A DNA stretch of 64,000 nt, taken from Carya illinoinensis (taxonomy: Eukaryota > Streptophyta > Magnoliopsida > Fagales > Juglandaceae). How positions within the stretch are numbered: the stretch's first letter is position 1; each line of letters starts with the position of its first letter. This document shows positions 13,024 to 24,203 of this stretch, piece by piece. The notes beneath the pieces were generated by a model. The model searched no databases, had not been told where the DNA came from, and was given only the letters and a program-made list of their open reading frames with translations. The stretch covers positions 12,452,001-12,516,000 of the forward strand of contig NC_056765.1 in the NCBI RefSeq assembly GCF_018687715.1, in the 5' to 3' direction. The translations under genes and the position numbers were made by a program.

Positions 13024-14300
13024 CGTAACTTTGTGGATTTGAATGGATCTAATAATGATGGAGAAGTCAACTCGAGCGCTTTTGAAGTAATTTGAGTAGT
13101 GGCATAAAAAGTAATGGAAGAGATTGCTCAGGATCCCCCAGGTCACAACTGCAAAGTTAATGAGGAGGATTGTACAATTGAGTAGTTCAATCGAAAGTAC
13201 CTACCTTCATTTGATGGAAGAGGTGACCCAATTATGGTGGTGGATTGGATCTAGGATATATATAAGAAATACTCCAAGTCCTTAATTGTATAGACAAACA
13301 AAAGGTGTTGGATTCCACCTTTAAGCTAACTGGTGAAGCTAAGCATCTGTGGATTATAGAGATGACTATCAGGAAAGCTTATGGGGGAGTAGTCTTCATT
13401 ACTTGGCCCACTTTAAGCAGATCTTCTTTGAACGCTTCTTCCCAAAATTGAACATGTTAGAGCCAAGTAGTTTGCCAACTTGATTCAAGGGACTATGATC
13501 GTGCATCAACATGTTGCTAGATTCGTGGAGTTGTCGCGCTTCGCTACTTACTTGATAGTGATGAAGAGAAGAAAGCCTGAAAATTTGAGGAGAGTCTGAA
13601 TCATAGAATATACAAACAAGTGGTGGGCTTTCATGTTCAAATTTTCTCACAACCAACTGACAAGGCAACAATGTTTGAACAGTGCCTCAAGCTAACTGCT
13701 CAACTTTAGGAGTAGAGGAAGATGTCTACACCACCAAGGTTTCTCTGTAACGAGGATCAAGGACTATGGAAGAAGAGGAATGAAAGGAATAGTGTTGCTC
13801 CAACATTAAGTGCAAGATAACTACCTGAATAATCGCTGCAAGTCTTGCAATCTCTTTGGGGAATGCAAAGAAAAATTGGACACTGTTTTCGATGCAGTAA
13901 ATATGGTCACTTCATCATAGATTGAGCAGGGTAGTTAGATAGCAGCAAGACCCACCAACCAACTCCAAAGGACTGATCTAGCGACACAAGCCAACAATCG
14001 ACATAACACAATGTCGGCCCGAGTTTATGCATTGACCCCTAGATAGGCCTGGAACAACAATGTCTTGATTACAGGTACCTTTCCTCTTTTCTCCAAGAAA
14101 GTACAATGTTACTTGACTCTGGGATTAATTCTTTTTATTTCAATGGATTACACTAAATTTTATGCCATAGAAGCTGAATGTTGGATAATACTTTGGTGCC
14201 TTGATGGTATCAATTCTAATGGAGAACACAGTTGTATGTAGTAAGGTTCGTTGTGAGTGTCTAGCTTCTTTTGAGGGAAGGTTGATGCCAGACATTAGGA
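13024..14300 (+). pseudogene. gag and protease remnant of the old gypsy element, copy A
   Basis: Not one open frame, but scattered conserved blocks in order: a gag core (FDGRGDPIMVVDWI, then TFKLTGEAKHLW), a later gag block (EESLNHRIYKQVVGF), a zinc knuckle reading CFRCSKYGHF whose last Cys codon is a stop near 13920, and an aspartic protease site (MLLDSG) near 14107-14125. Many stops and frame changes separate the blocks. Copy B has the same decay, so it largely predates the duplication. Confidence 0.78.
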
Positions 14301-14707
14301 AATGCTTTTCTTTTTATTAGAATGCACAATAAAAACATGATACTTAGTATTACGATAGTTTAGAGTAGATCTTGTTGACTTTATGATGCATTGTCAATGT
14401 TCCAATACAAATTTATGGTCATTACGGGAAAACATCTTAAGAGATGAGCAAGTGACCAAGTTAAATAATGGGATGCATACTTGCAACTCACCTGAAATGT
14501 GATGGTAATAATATTAGGATCCATGGTGTTGTGGAATGTGTCTTTGGGGAATTGGAGATTTGGATATGGGAACTATTCTTAGGATGGCAGATGCAAGTGC
14601 TATTTAAAGAATTGGTCATGAGCACGTAGGACAAACCTATGCAAGTCAATGTAGAGATTCTTATAACCCTTAACAAATTTCAAGGATAGAATTTTTATGA
14701 GGAGGAA

Positions 14708-15680
14708 TGTAATAACTCAGCTCTTGTTAAGACCCAAACCCAAAGTTTAAGCCTAGGCCCAAGCCCTATGAAACCCTATTATTTACTTCTTTTTTCATTT
14801 CTCCCCTAGATACCTCCTGCACAGCCCCCACACATCCCAACTCTCCCTCTAAATGTGTTGCTAGGCCTACCCTAGCCACCTCTACCTTTCCCATCACTAA
14901 TTTGCAATTCCAAGCCGTGCTGACTGACTATGGCAATCGATAAGGGTAACAGAAGCTAGCATGCTGTCTCATGCCACCACCAAGAGCATCACGAACTTCA
15001 ATAGACAACACTGCCACTCCCTTGAATTTGACTAATTTTCACTCTGAGATTTGGTAAGGTACTCTCAAGCATTGTCCTTGTAACCATAGTTAAATTCATG
15101 GCTCTTGTAATTGTGCCTATTGGAAGTTTGGGTTGTCCTTGTTTTGCATGTTGTTTGTTGGGATTTGTGGTTAAAAAAAATTGATCGGTTGACATTTGGA
15201 GGGTCCCTTGCTTATGATGTTGTGGTTGGAGAAGGGAATTAATGTAAAAAAAAAAGGGGGGGTGAGTTGGTGTTCTAATGTGTTGGCAGTATAGTTGTAG
15301 ATTGTGACATGCGTTGTGATGAGTTTTAAGCAAATGTAAAGAGGTTGGGTTAATCTATTGGTGGAGTAGTGTGTGAATGTTGTACTCGAGCCCCTACAAA
15401 CCCAAATCACTAGGCTAGACTACTGGTTTATAGGCTATTTATTTTCTTGTAATATTTTAAAATATTGATGACTTTTATTGAGACTTTGGGGATATTCTTT
15501 ATTACCTATGTTGAAGGAATTCTTGGTTGTCTTTGTCAAGGAATTTATACTTTGATTAAAGAAGTTTTAAGTGTTATACAGTTACTTTTTGTGTTATTTA
15601 GAATTGTATCTATATTGTTGGAATGTGATCTCTAGATGTCAGGAACTAACTTCCTGACCCTCCAGGTATGAGGTATTACA
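14708..15680 (+). repeat. 3' LTR of the old gypsy element, copy A, internally deleted
   Basis: Starts TGTAATAACTCAG after the purine tract ATGAGGAGGAA and ends GAGGTATTACA (TGTAATA/TATTACA inverted ends). Relative to copy B it lacks 1080 bp (B 41331-42410) at a TTTAT junction near 15437-15441. Confidence 0.87.
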
Positions 15681-16074
15681 ATTATACTATAGTATTACGT
15701 GTTATTAAATTATTATACTAGACTTATGTTTATACTAGTGTCTAACTTATTTTTAAGTTACCTCTATACTAGACAAATTTCTAGTGTCTAATTACATGTT
15801 ATTATATTATAGTATTATGTGTTATTAACTTATTATTCTAGACTTGTTTTAAAACTAGTGTCTAACTTATTTCTATATTAGACTTATACTATAAGATGTT
15901 ATTATAATACTGTTTAGCTTATTTCTATACTTGCATAAGTATGGTAGATTGTAGTAAAATACTATGATGTTTACATATACAAAACTATTAGTCTACATAT
16001 ATTATAGTATAAGTATATTATTTTAAAATAATTAACACGTATTAGTATAGTATTGAACGTATTTATATAAGTTA
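15681..16074. other. AT-rich non-coding stretch
   Basis: Full of short TATAGTATTA and CTAGACTTAT repeats, shared with copy B 42649-43103. I see no gene. Confidence 0.7.
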
Positions 16075-16252
16075 AGAAACGATATTTGTAGTCGTTGAGT
16101 GCATAAGTGCCGCACAATTTATTTGAAAAAAGTAAGCAAATATGAAACTCGCATGAAAAATATATATATTTTTAATAGTAGATCTCACTATTATTCAAAA
16201 CAATTACATAGTATTTGCACACTCAATGACTATATATAGCATTACTCATATA
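16075..16252. mobile_element. MITE, copy A
   Basis: Imperfect palindrome: TAGTCGTTGAGTGCATAAG on the left pairs with GCACACTCAATGACTATA on the right. Its partner is 43104-43276, and a relative lies at 33183-33340. Confidence 0.72.
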
Positions 16253-17240
16253 AGTTCTATACTTTTTGTACGAGCATACATGATCAATATATAACCAATA
16301 CATATTTTTATAACATACGTACAAATTGAAGTTAGAGGATAAAGTCAGAGTCAGAGTTAAGTCAGTCAGCACACAGACAGCTTAGACAGCAAATTAAACG
16401 GAAAAAAAAACCAAAAAAAAAAAAATCCAATTCCAATTCCATTTCATCATAACTCCAATTTCGACGATCCAGGGTCGGATTCGGAGTTGGATTTTCAAAT
16501 TTTTGTAAAAGCACATATTGAAGTTGGGCCTGCAAAATGAACATTCATAATCGTTTAAATTAATTCTAAACCATGAATGAAAGTTTGGATATGATGGAAA
16601 GCAACATGACAGTGTGGGGAGCTTCAATAAGACAACAGTAAAACACACGAATCATTACCTTAAATATATGGTAACTTGTATGATTTATATTCTTCAATAT
16701 CAACCTTGTTGGAGCTGAGATGGAATTATCCCGGGTTTCTCTAAATGATACTTCTTACAAAAATGAGACGGTAAAATTGTGGTCAGCCATTACATTGAAA
16801 CAAATTTACAAATACAAGGAAAAAAGCTCAATTCCCAGCAAAATCCACAATTGCTTTTGTGTGTATAAAATTTTGTAAATCTACCTACTCGAGTAACCAA
16901 AATCAAGAAAAGCTACATCTAGTCCGAGCTTCGCTTTACAATATGGCATCTACAACCCCCTCCCTGAAAAATTGAAAAAAAAAAAAATCTATCTCAAGTG
17001 AAAAAGAACAGAGAACACATATCTCTTGAAGGAAGGTAATCACTGCAAGCAGAACCCCATATTCAAGGCATACGAGCCAGGAATTGTAGTTTTATGTCAA
17101 AACCAAGTGTTTGAGAAAAGCAGCACCAATTTCTACCAGCCAAAATAAGATCAATGTCCAACCCGGGCAACTTCTTTCTTCGAAGATGGTCCAACCTCTT
17201 TTTCAGAACCTTAAAGTAAAATGATACATAGGTGGACGAA
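16253..17240 (-). other. Flank and 3'-UTR-like sequence of the V-ATPase pseudogene
   Basis: Collinear with copy B 43277-44225. The part from about 16720 to 17240 corresponds to the presumed 3' UTR of the intact gene. No protein-coding gene is visible; short frames here are not conserved in B. Confidence 0.6.
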
Positions 17241-17456
17241 CTAGTCCTCATCCTCGGTTAAGGTGGCAAAAGAGAAAGGTCTGAACCTTGTACCCATCCC
17301 CGTGATAGAACTTGTTTTGAAATTCCACCCAATGAAGACGCAGGGCATGAAGAAAAGCACTAAGAGTTTCCATCATTAGTAGTATAAAGGCAAGAGCAAA
17401 GGCAAACAGGGCTAGTCCCACTAGCCGAATGACGAGGTTGTCATACCTGTCATAAC

Positions 17457-17814
17457 TGCTGCGCCTCTGGCCTGTCTGAAAATCACACAAGATGATATTT
17501 AAGTGGTTCAGCAAATTGCCTCCGTCCACTGGAGACTCTTTTATAGAATTTGTACAAGATTTATAAAAATCTATAAATTCTCATCTCTCTCACGTCCCTC
17601 TTTCTGTCTTCTCCTACTTCATTTCTTCTGGCCACCGCTCCACTTCTGCACATTTAAGCTCTCCTATTTATAGGAGTGCAGACGTCTACGATGCAGCAAT
17701 ATGCTGCATAATGTTAGGGGAGGTGCCTAATAAAACAAAGCACCAAACGGTGCCTAATAAACCAAGAGAGAAAACAGTGCATGTGCAGCCCTTCATACTT
17801 GGGTTGATTCAACA
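17457..17814 (-). repeat. 3' LTR of the LARD-like element
   Basis: Plus-strand ends are TGCTGCGCC and GATTCAACA, with the same length (358 bp) as the partner at 20940. On the minus strand the purine tract GGGTGGAGGGG lies just upstream. Holds the palindrome CTCCTATTTATAGGAG at 17661-17676. Confidence 0.9.
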
Positions 17815-19480
17815 ATCACCCCTCCACCCAAGTGTACCATACTAGGCTGCTTGCAAACTAATTCATTCTTTAAATGAATGCACCTCTTTCTTTGACATGA
17901 AAGACTTCTACTATCAAATGCATCTGTGGGTATGTCTTCAAATGCATCTTCAAATGCCTCTCCAAATGCATCTTCAAATGCATTCGTATCGTCTACATCC
18001 ACAGAGCTTGCAATGGATTTTCTTCAGAGGAGATTTACAAGTGCTTTACTGCACAATCTTAACTCTTTAGGATTCTTCTTCCGCTCGAGTCCATGAGTTC
18101 GCACTCATGTAAGCCTTGAGCAAACTGAGTTTTGCTCGAGCCACAATTGAGCGAACAATCTATCTGGTGCCTTTACAACTTTCAAACCAGGCTCCATAAT
18201 CCTACAATCACACCAATCTCCAACTTAGAGACTGGTTCTCAACATGCTAGCCTCTATCTCCAGCATGATCCCTTATCATCTATACAATTTTACAGCTCAT
18301 GTCTTCAAATTAGAAGACTAACTAAAGTGATGCATAACTTTAGTTTATCACGTACAATGCCCTTAATCAACACATCTATATAGGGCAACACATATCCCAC
18401 TGCACTGGGAATCAATGGTCTCGCACGGACCTTGACACATATCAGAGCACCTGTTGCTGAGGTCTCTATCTTTGATTTGACTGACTCATCATCCTGCTGC
18501 TGTCTTCAGTCACATGTGCCAATCTTGTATGCAGTCTCCGACTTGCATAATCTCCCTTCTTGCAAGATTTTTCTTCATACCGTAGTTCACTACCTTCATT
18601 CAGTAGGATATAATTTAAGGTAGTAACCACCATGGAGGTCTAATCGTCTTGGCAGTTATGTGATCATCAACTTTAGGTGTAGATATCCCTAGAACATCTG
18701 ACATTTTGTTCTCATCTCTTACACCTTTGCTTCATGTTGTGGTCTAGGGAGATTTCTTCAAATTTAGATAAGGAAAAGTAAAAATGAATTCCTTTAACTT
18801 CCTCGTCTAATTCACACGACCATTACCATGAGTCAAGACCAATGAATCATTCGTGACCTTCCATTTCTTTTTGAGAAAATACTATTGAATGACTGCTGTC
18901 TTCAAGCTGTCTTTAACAGCATTGTGCACTGCAAGAAATGCAACGTCATGTATTTCTTCAGTCACCATATTCACAGCATCATTCACAATTTTCTCCTGAT
19001 TTTAGCAGTCTCTTGTAGCCTGTCTTACTACAATTTCTAGCGAGTCATCTGTTGTCCAGATCTTGACTTACCTCTGTCCTTACTATCAACATTCAAGACC
19101 AACAACTCGAGATCTTGCCAGAATCTCTTCTGCGCACATATTTATCTAGGATAAGATCTCTTACATTAAGAAACTTCAACTTTGACTTCTTTGCAGAATT
19201 ACTCATAGCCATTCTCATGAACTCTCAACCTTTTGACCATAACGTCAAATGCTATTGGGCAACAATAGTATCTTCTGCTTTTTCTGAAGTTGAACTGTTT
19301 CTTCATCTGCACTTTATTATTTGCAATTGGCTTTTCAAAGAAAGTCACAATGAGATCCGTTGCGGTTCTTCTCTTAATAACATTATGCTCCATGAGTTGT
19401 ATGACTGCAAAAAACCTGCTGATATAACAAGTTAATCAGTATCGTCCAATGATTTGAAGCTTGGTCCTCAAACTTCACGA
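17815..19480 (-). other. Interior of the LARD-like element, no recognised protein
   Basis: About 1.7 kb with only short broken frames on either strand. A short minus-strand acidic frame near 17793-18002 repeats the block EDAF. On the minus strand around 18800-18930 there is a faintly protein-like stretch with stops that I cannot assign. Confidence 0.6.
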
Positions 19481-19532
19481 TTCCAACTGGCTTAAATCAA
19501 GCCCAAACAAACTGAGTTCTGCAACATTGGAC

Positions 19533-19946
19533 TCCAAGTGGCTGACATCAAGCCCAAAACAAATGAGTCTGGCATGACTCCAACTAGTTGAGATCAAGCC
19601 CAAAACAAATGAGTCTGGCATGACTCCAACTGGCTGCGATCAAGCCCAAAACAAATAAGTCTGTCACGACTCCAACTGGCTGCGATCAAGCCCTAAACAC
19701 ATGAGTCCATCATGATTCCAACTGGCTGTGATCAAGCCCAAAACAAATGAGTCCATCACGACTCCAACTGGCTGCGATCAAGCCCTAAACACATGAGTCC
19801 GTCATGACTCCAACTGGCTGCGATCAAGCCCTAAACATATGAGTCCATCATAACTCCAACTGGCTACAATCAAGCCCAAAACAAATGAGTCCATCATGAC
19901 TCCGACTGGCTACGATCAAGCCCACAACTGATCTGCAACTACGAAC
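19533..19946. repeat. 46-bp tandem array inside the LARD-like element
   Basis: Units beginning TCCAACTGGCTGCGATCAAG start at 19579, 19625, 19671, 19717, 19763, 19809, 19855 and 19901, exactly 46 bp apart. A diverged unit precedes at 19533. The period is not a multiple of three. Confidence 0.93.
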
Positions 19947-20541
19947 GGTTCAGATCGAAAGTACCGATGGTGAATCTCAACATTCCCACCGCACCGATGA
20001 GTCCGGAATGATCCAAATAGTTTGTCAGCACTATTTGATCATCGCAATGGAACTCCAACTGGCGTGGATCTAGCCCAAAATGATCTGCAACACGTGGACG
20101 ATTCAGATCGAAAGTACCGATGGCGAATCTCAACATTTCCACCGTACCGATGAGTCCTGAATGATCCAAATAATTTGTTAGCACTATTTGATCATCGCAA
20201 TGGAACTCCAACTAGCTTGGATCTAGCCAAAAATGATCTGCAACACGTGGACGGTTTAGATCGAATGTACCGATGGCGAATCTCAACATTCCCACCATAC
20301 GGATGAGTCTGGGATGATCCAAATAGTTTGTCACCACTATTTGATCATCGCGATGGCACTCTAACTGGCGTAGATCTAGCCTAAAATGATCTGCAACTCA
20401 TGGATAGTTCAGATCGAAAGTACCGATGGCGAATCTCAACATTCCCACCATACGGATGAGTCCGAAATGATCCAAATAGTTGGAAAGCACTATTTGATCG
20501 TTGAAATCGGATTCCGAATGGCTTAGAACTAGCCCAACAAA
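19929..20541. repeat. 153-bp tandem array inside the LARD-like element
   Basis: Four units: the landmark (C/T)AGATCGAA occurs at 19951, 20104, 20257 and 20410, each 153 bp apart. On the minus strand the unit equals 51 codons and stays open through two units, with stops in the others. Confidence 0.92.
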
Positions 20542-20559
20542 GATCTGAAAAACGGACGG

Positions 20560-20830
20560 TTCTGATTTATCTGGCGCGTGGGATGCACGCGCTGAGTAGG
20601 GCGTCTAGAGGCGCGTTGGAGCATGGATCACACGCGCTACAGTTTTGTGTGCGCGTGGGGAGCGCGTGAGGCTCGTGTACGTGCTGAACCTGTGTAGGGC
20701 GCGTGGGGGCACGTGTGGATCAATCGTCTTCAACCTCCGATGCGCGTGGGGGCGCGTGAGTTGCAGCAGATGCACGCGCTGATCTTCTAGGGGCGGGTGT
20801 GGGCTCGTCCGACCTCCATTTTTGATTCCG
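20560..20830 (-). other. GC-rich segment with repeated GCGCGTG motifs
   Basis: A local rise in GC within AT-rich surroundings, carrying many copies of GCGCGTG or its complement. It lies near the element's own 5' end, between the primer site and the tandem arrays, and may be an untranslated leader. No protein recognised. Confidence 0.6.
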
Positions 20831-20925
20831 TTTGTGGCAACAGATTCGTCTCGACGCGAGTAACACCCTAGAGTTGTCAAAATTTGATTTTGAGCAACTT
20901 GAATTTTCAGACAACTCGAACCAGA

Positions 20926-20937
20926 GCTCTGATACCA
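20926..20937 (-). other. Primer-binding site, tRNA-iMet type
   Basis: Minus strand TGGTATCAGAGC, two bases inside the 5' LTR, matches the standard iMet primer site and sets the element's orientation. Confidence 0.9.
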
Positions 20938-20939
20938 AT

Positions 20940-21297
20940 TGCTACGCCTCCGGCCTGTCCGAAAATCACACAAGACGATATTTAAGTGGTTCAGCAAATT
21001 GCCTACTTCCACTAGATCCTCTTTTATAGAATTTGTACAAGATTTATAAAAATCTACAAATTCTCATCTCTCTCACGTTCCTCTTTCTCTCTTCTCCCAC
21101 TACCTTTCTTCTGCCCATCACCCCACTTCTGCACATTTAAGCTCTCCTATTTATAGGAAAGCAGACCTCTACAGTGCAGCAATCTGCTGCATAATGTTAG
21201 GGGAGGTGCCTAATAAAACAAAGCACCAAACGGTGCCTAATAAACCAAGAGAGAAAACGGTGCATGTGCAACTCTTCATACTTGGGTTGATTCAACA
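20940..21297 (-). repeat. 5' LTR of the LARD-like element
   Basis: Pairs with 17457-17814. On the minus strand it contains CCTATAAATAGG (plus-strand 21146-21157), a likely TATA box for the element's transcript. Confidence 0.9.
21146..21157 (-). promoter_or_regulatory. Probable TATA box in the LARD-like 5' LTR
   Basis: CCTATAAATAGG on the element's sense strand, at a typical place within a short LTR. Inferred from sequence only. Confidence 0.55.
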
Positions 21298-21709
21298 ATA
21301 ACCATCCTCAATGGTAATCCCACTCATAAGAAAAAAAACACCACCAGCGAGTACAATAGGTTTTAACAGTTTATAATTGAGTTTTGAAAGTGTTAATTTG
21401 ACAAAAGACGATATATTTACAAGTCAAAATCCATAAGAAAACACAGTATATTACTTTGAAACTGTTACAAGAGATTGATCATCCAACAAGGAAAGGAAAC
21501 CTCTATTATGGAAACCACATTAATCTAAAAGATATTCCATATTTCATGTATGGTCTGTGAAGAACTGGGAGAATGAATCAACAACAAAATCATGTTATAG
21601 CTTAATGGTTCTAATTAATCTAAGGGAATTGAGGAGCACAATTAGGGACATAGCTGCAAAGTAAATGTGGAGAGGCAATGTAGATCTTTATTTAATGAGA
21701 AGGAACCAC

Positions 21710-21893
21710 AGATACCATGCAAACACAATATGTCTTTTACTCGGTTAAACTGCAGACCCATGTAACGCTCCCACATCAAACTAATCAGGTAACATCAGCT
21801 TTTTATTGATGGGACATGGCCCCTAGAATTCTTTGCACCCAGGGGCTTGATCCTTAGACTTGGGGGAGCATACTTCCAAAACCAAGGCATTTA
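21710..21893 (-). mobile_element. SINE-related fragment, copy A
   Basis: Resembles the better SINE at 55911-56144: shared CATGCAAACACAATATGTC, TTGCACCCA and CTTAGACTTGGG(G/A) blocks in the same order. Its box-B-like region has decayed. Copy B partner at about 44848-45030. Confidence 0.6.
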
Positions 21894-21907
21894 GGATTAG
21901 AGAGTTA

Positions 21908-22284
21908 GGGCATGTTTGGATACTGAGACTTCTCAAAACTTCATATAATTTCATTATCAAACATCACTTAAACACAAAACACTTTTTAATTTTAAAATTT
22001 CAACTTTTCATCTCATCATTACCTAGTCATTATTCAAATACAAAAATCAGTATAACTTTTACAAACTTCAAAACAAAAATAATATTAAAAAATTATGTTC
22101 AAACAAATTTTTAATTTCATAATATTTTGTCTCAAAATTCTGTGAATAATAGTGAAATAATTTGAGTGAAAATGTTTTATTCAATTTTTTCTCTCTCCTT
22201 TCCCAAAGCCCAATAAAACATCTTCACTCAAACCATTTTATTATTATTCACAAAATTTTGAGACCAAGTGTCTAAACATGCCCC
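21908..22284. mobile_element. MITE with GGGCATGTTTGGATAC ends, copy A
   Basis: Terminal inverted repeats GGGCATGTTTGGATAC and GTGTCTAAACATGCCCC, flanked by TA. Internal halves also pair (TGAATAATAGTGAAAT with ATTTTATTATTATTCA). Partner at 45048-45427. Confidence 0.8.
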
Positions 22285-22909
22285 TAATGTGGACCTAAAG
22301 TCTCCTTAGCCAAGTATTGACATATTTTTTTATTGGCACCGAATGTCTAAGAACAAAGCACCGACTAATCCCAAGAGTACACATGCGCCAAGTATTGGCA
22401 TATCTAAGATCATTTCTTTTTTATCAAATTAATTTAAATGCCCCATGCTCCCAAATCTTAGGTGGATTTTCAGCCTTGCATTACGGCCCTTCCCCCCCCA
22501 ACCCCGAGATTCCCACAAGGCAAAGAGGATAGTGCGTCATGCAACATTTATAAAATTAAAACTCACCCCCAGGCAAGCAGGAGGACTTTCTCATAGAAAA
22601 CGGTTGACAATTCTGAGTGTGCTACGCTGTAATAGAGCAATAGATCTAGATATCAATTAGGCAATTCAGTTCATATGGAAGAAAGAAAATAATTGCGAGG
22701 AAAATTGTGGCTGAACCTTAAAGCCTAAAGTCGAAGATAGGATGCTGTATTTGACACAGCACCCAGAACGAACTCTATGGAGTGTATCATTTGGTGCACA
22801 AGGACCTCACTAAAATTAAAGTCCTCATGATAATGCCTTGCAGAATCAGGTTCCACCTCAAGATCCGTGTCAGAGGTGCCAGTATTCCATAGGTCCGACC
22901 TTGAAATCT

Positions 22910-24192
22910 CTGGCAATATCATGAAGAAAGATCAAGTTTCTACTCTTCCAAGCCCCTAATGTAATTCCCCCCTCAATTCCAGCTATTGTACAGACAAACG
23001 AGTAAAATACTAGATTGAAATAGATTTTAGGTCCACAAATCAGGAAAGGATCATAAAGATTGAATTAGACAACTTATAAATAGTGGAGACATGCCAACAT
23101 ATTTCACAAATGAACTCATAGCTTTTCTAGCACTCAAGGATGCTTAATAGGTGAAATTAATATGACATAGAAGAAAATTTCATACACTTTTTACTCTCCT
23201 GATAAAGTTATCAGAGGTGTCCAAAAATACATATTTTCCTTCTTTTTTACTGATAGTTCCTTTAAGTTCATATTTTCCACATAGACAATAATGACTACAC
23301 ATATACAAGGATTCAGGTTGATGAATATAAGGCAGGCTATTGGAAACCCCCATTCACCACTAATCCTATTTGTCTATCTGGAACTGCTCCTGAGATTCCC
23401 ACTCCCTTGTGAAGTGTTATGCTTAAATCTAGTGTAAAACAAGTCATTCCTGCGGCTCCTCAAAAGTTTACGGGTTCACACATTGCCATTATATAAAAGA
23501 TCCACTCTCATACTTTCATGGACTACATTGAATCAAGTAAAGAGGAATTCCAAACCCCAAATAGAGAGTTCTAACTTCTATGGCATATTAATTAATGGTG
23601 GGTACCTAATCAAAAAGTGGGAGAAGAAATGAACCCAGTAGTTAAAAGATTTTTTGTAATAAGTAAACAAAAACCTTATTGATGAAGGATGATTAGGCCT
23701 GGCCCAAGTATACAGAACGTATACAATAATACAAGAGAAAGCACCTAGCCAGAAGTTGAAAGATGTAAGAACAACTGTTACATCATAGAAATTAGCTCAA
23801 TCATCTTGACTTCTCTGTAAAGTCTATGACAAAGAGTTCCTGATTGCTTGATAATAGCATATTCATACCATGCTGGGTGCACACGAGGAGTATGATATGA
23901 TTATCTAATCCAAAAGTGGGTGTAGAGATAGGCCCAATAGTTGAGGGATGTAAAACCAGCTTCTTTTACATCAAAGGAAATTCATTACCATTCACTTATA
24001 AAAAAATAAAAAATAAAAAAGGAAGGAATTTCATAACCATTCATGCACACATATTTTTGACTACTAAGAAATGCTAATAAGAGAAATTTTGACAAGAGCC
24101 AGCCTACTAAACATAATAGAAATTTTAATGTAATGTATTCAGTTTACATATAAAAAATGCATTCAGTTTACCATTGGAATGATCCGGTTACA
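22910..24192 (-). other. Intron-derived end of copy A
   Basis: Matches copy B 46045-47333, which is intron between window exons 14 and 15. No exon, no RNA gene seen. Homology ends at 24192. Confidence 0.8.
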
Positions 24193-24203
24193 CAAAACAC
24201 TAA

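Larger units (their letters stand above)
9644..15680 (+). mobile_element. Old decayed Ty3/gypsy element, copy A
   Basis: Two related long LTRs (9644-11394 and 14708-15680) flank an internal region with an iMet-type primer site, a decayed gag with a zinc-knuckle remnant and a protease remnant. No reverse transcriptase or integrase is left. The 5' LTR lacks roughly its first 30 bp. A later solo LTR sits at 11543-12852. The long LTRs (about 2 kb in copy B) with iMet priming suggest a Tekay/Del-like chromovirus, but the integrase end that would prove it is missing. Confidence 0.85.
17457..21297 (-). mobile_element. LARD-like non-autonomous LTR element in the pseudogene intron
   Basis: Two 358-bp LTRs (17457-17814 and 20940-21297) are flanked by ATAAC at 17452-17456 and 21298-21302. 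Copy B has the single ATAAC at 44436-44440. The iMet primer site next to the right LTR and the purine tract next to the left LTR show minus-strand orientation. The 3.1 kb interior shows no gag, protease, integrase or RT that I recognise. It carries a GC-rich segment and two tandem arrays. The LTRs differ at about 28 of 358 positions by eye. Confidence 0.9.
21303..22566 (-). other. Last intron of the V-ATPase pseudogene
   Basis: Collinear with the last intron of the intact gene (44431-45706) apart from the LTR element to its left. Contains a SINE-like piece (about 21710-21893) and a MITE (21908-22284). Confidence 0.8.
17241..22909 (-). pseudogene. Truncated V-ATPase subunit a pseudogene (last three exons)
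   Basis: Three exons match the intact gene in copy B: 22717-22909, 22567-22626 and 17241-17446. Nothing upstream was duplicated, so promoter and N-terminal exons are absent. Damage: one base missing near 22877-22881 (193 bp versus 194), a TAG codon at 22725-22727 replacing the Trp two residues after the conserved Arg of YLRLWAL, and one extra base at 17286-17287 that changes the final residues. A 3.84 kb LTR element sits in the last intron at 17457, five bases plus its target duplication from the acceptor of the final exon. The splice-site dinucleotides themselves remain. It cannot make a functional subunit. Confidence 0.93.
9377..24192. repeat. Segmental duplication copy A
   Basis: Collinear in direct orientation with 35578-47333. 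Shared content: a MITE end, the old gypsy element, an AT-rich stretch, a MITE, the V-ATPase 3' exons, and the SINE-like and MITE sequences in the last introns. Homology stops after GATCCGGTTACA at 24192; copy B stops matching at 47333. Copy A-specific changes: a solo LTR at 11543-12852, an LTR element at 17457-21297, and loss of 1080 bp from the old 3' LTR. By eye, 21303-21800 differs from copy B by about 3%. Confidence 0.95.

Noticed and set aside
19533..20541. Possible CRISPR-like array
   Set aside because: Units are contiguous tandem repeats without unique spacers, in a plant retrotransposon.
22725..22922. Separate small gene with DFNFSEV and SYLRL
   Set aside because: It is an exon of the VHA-a pseudogene; the apparent start lies in intron sequence.
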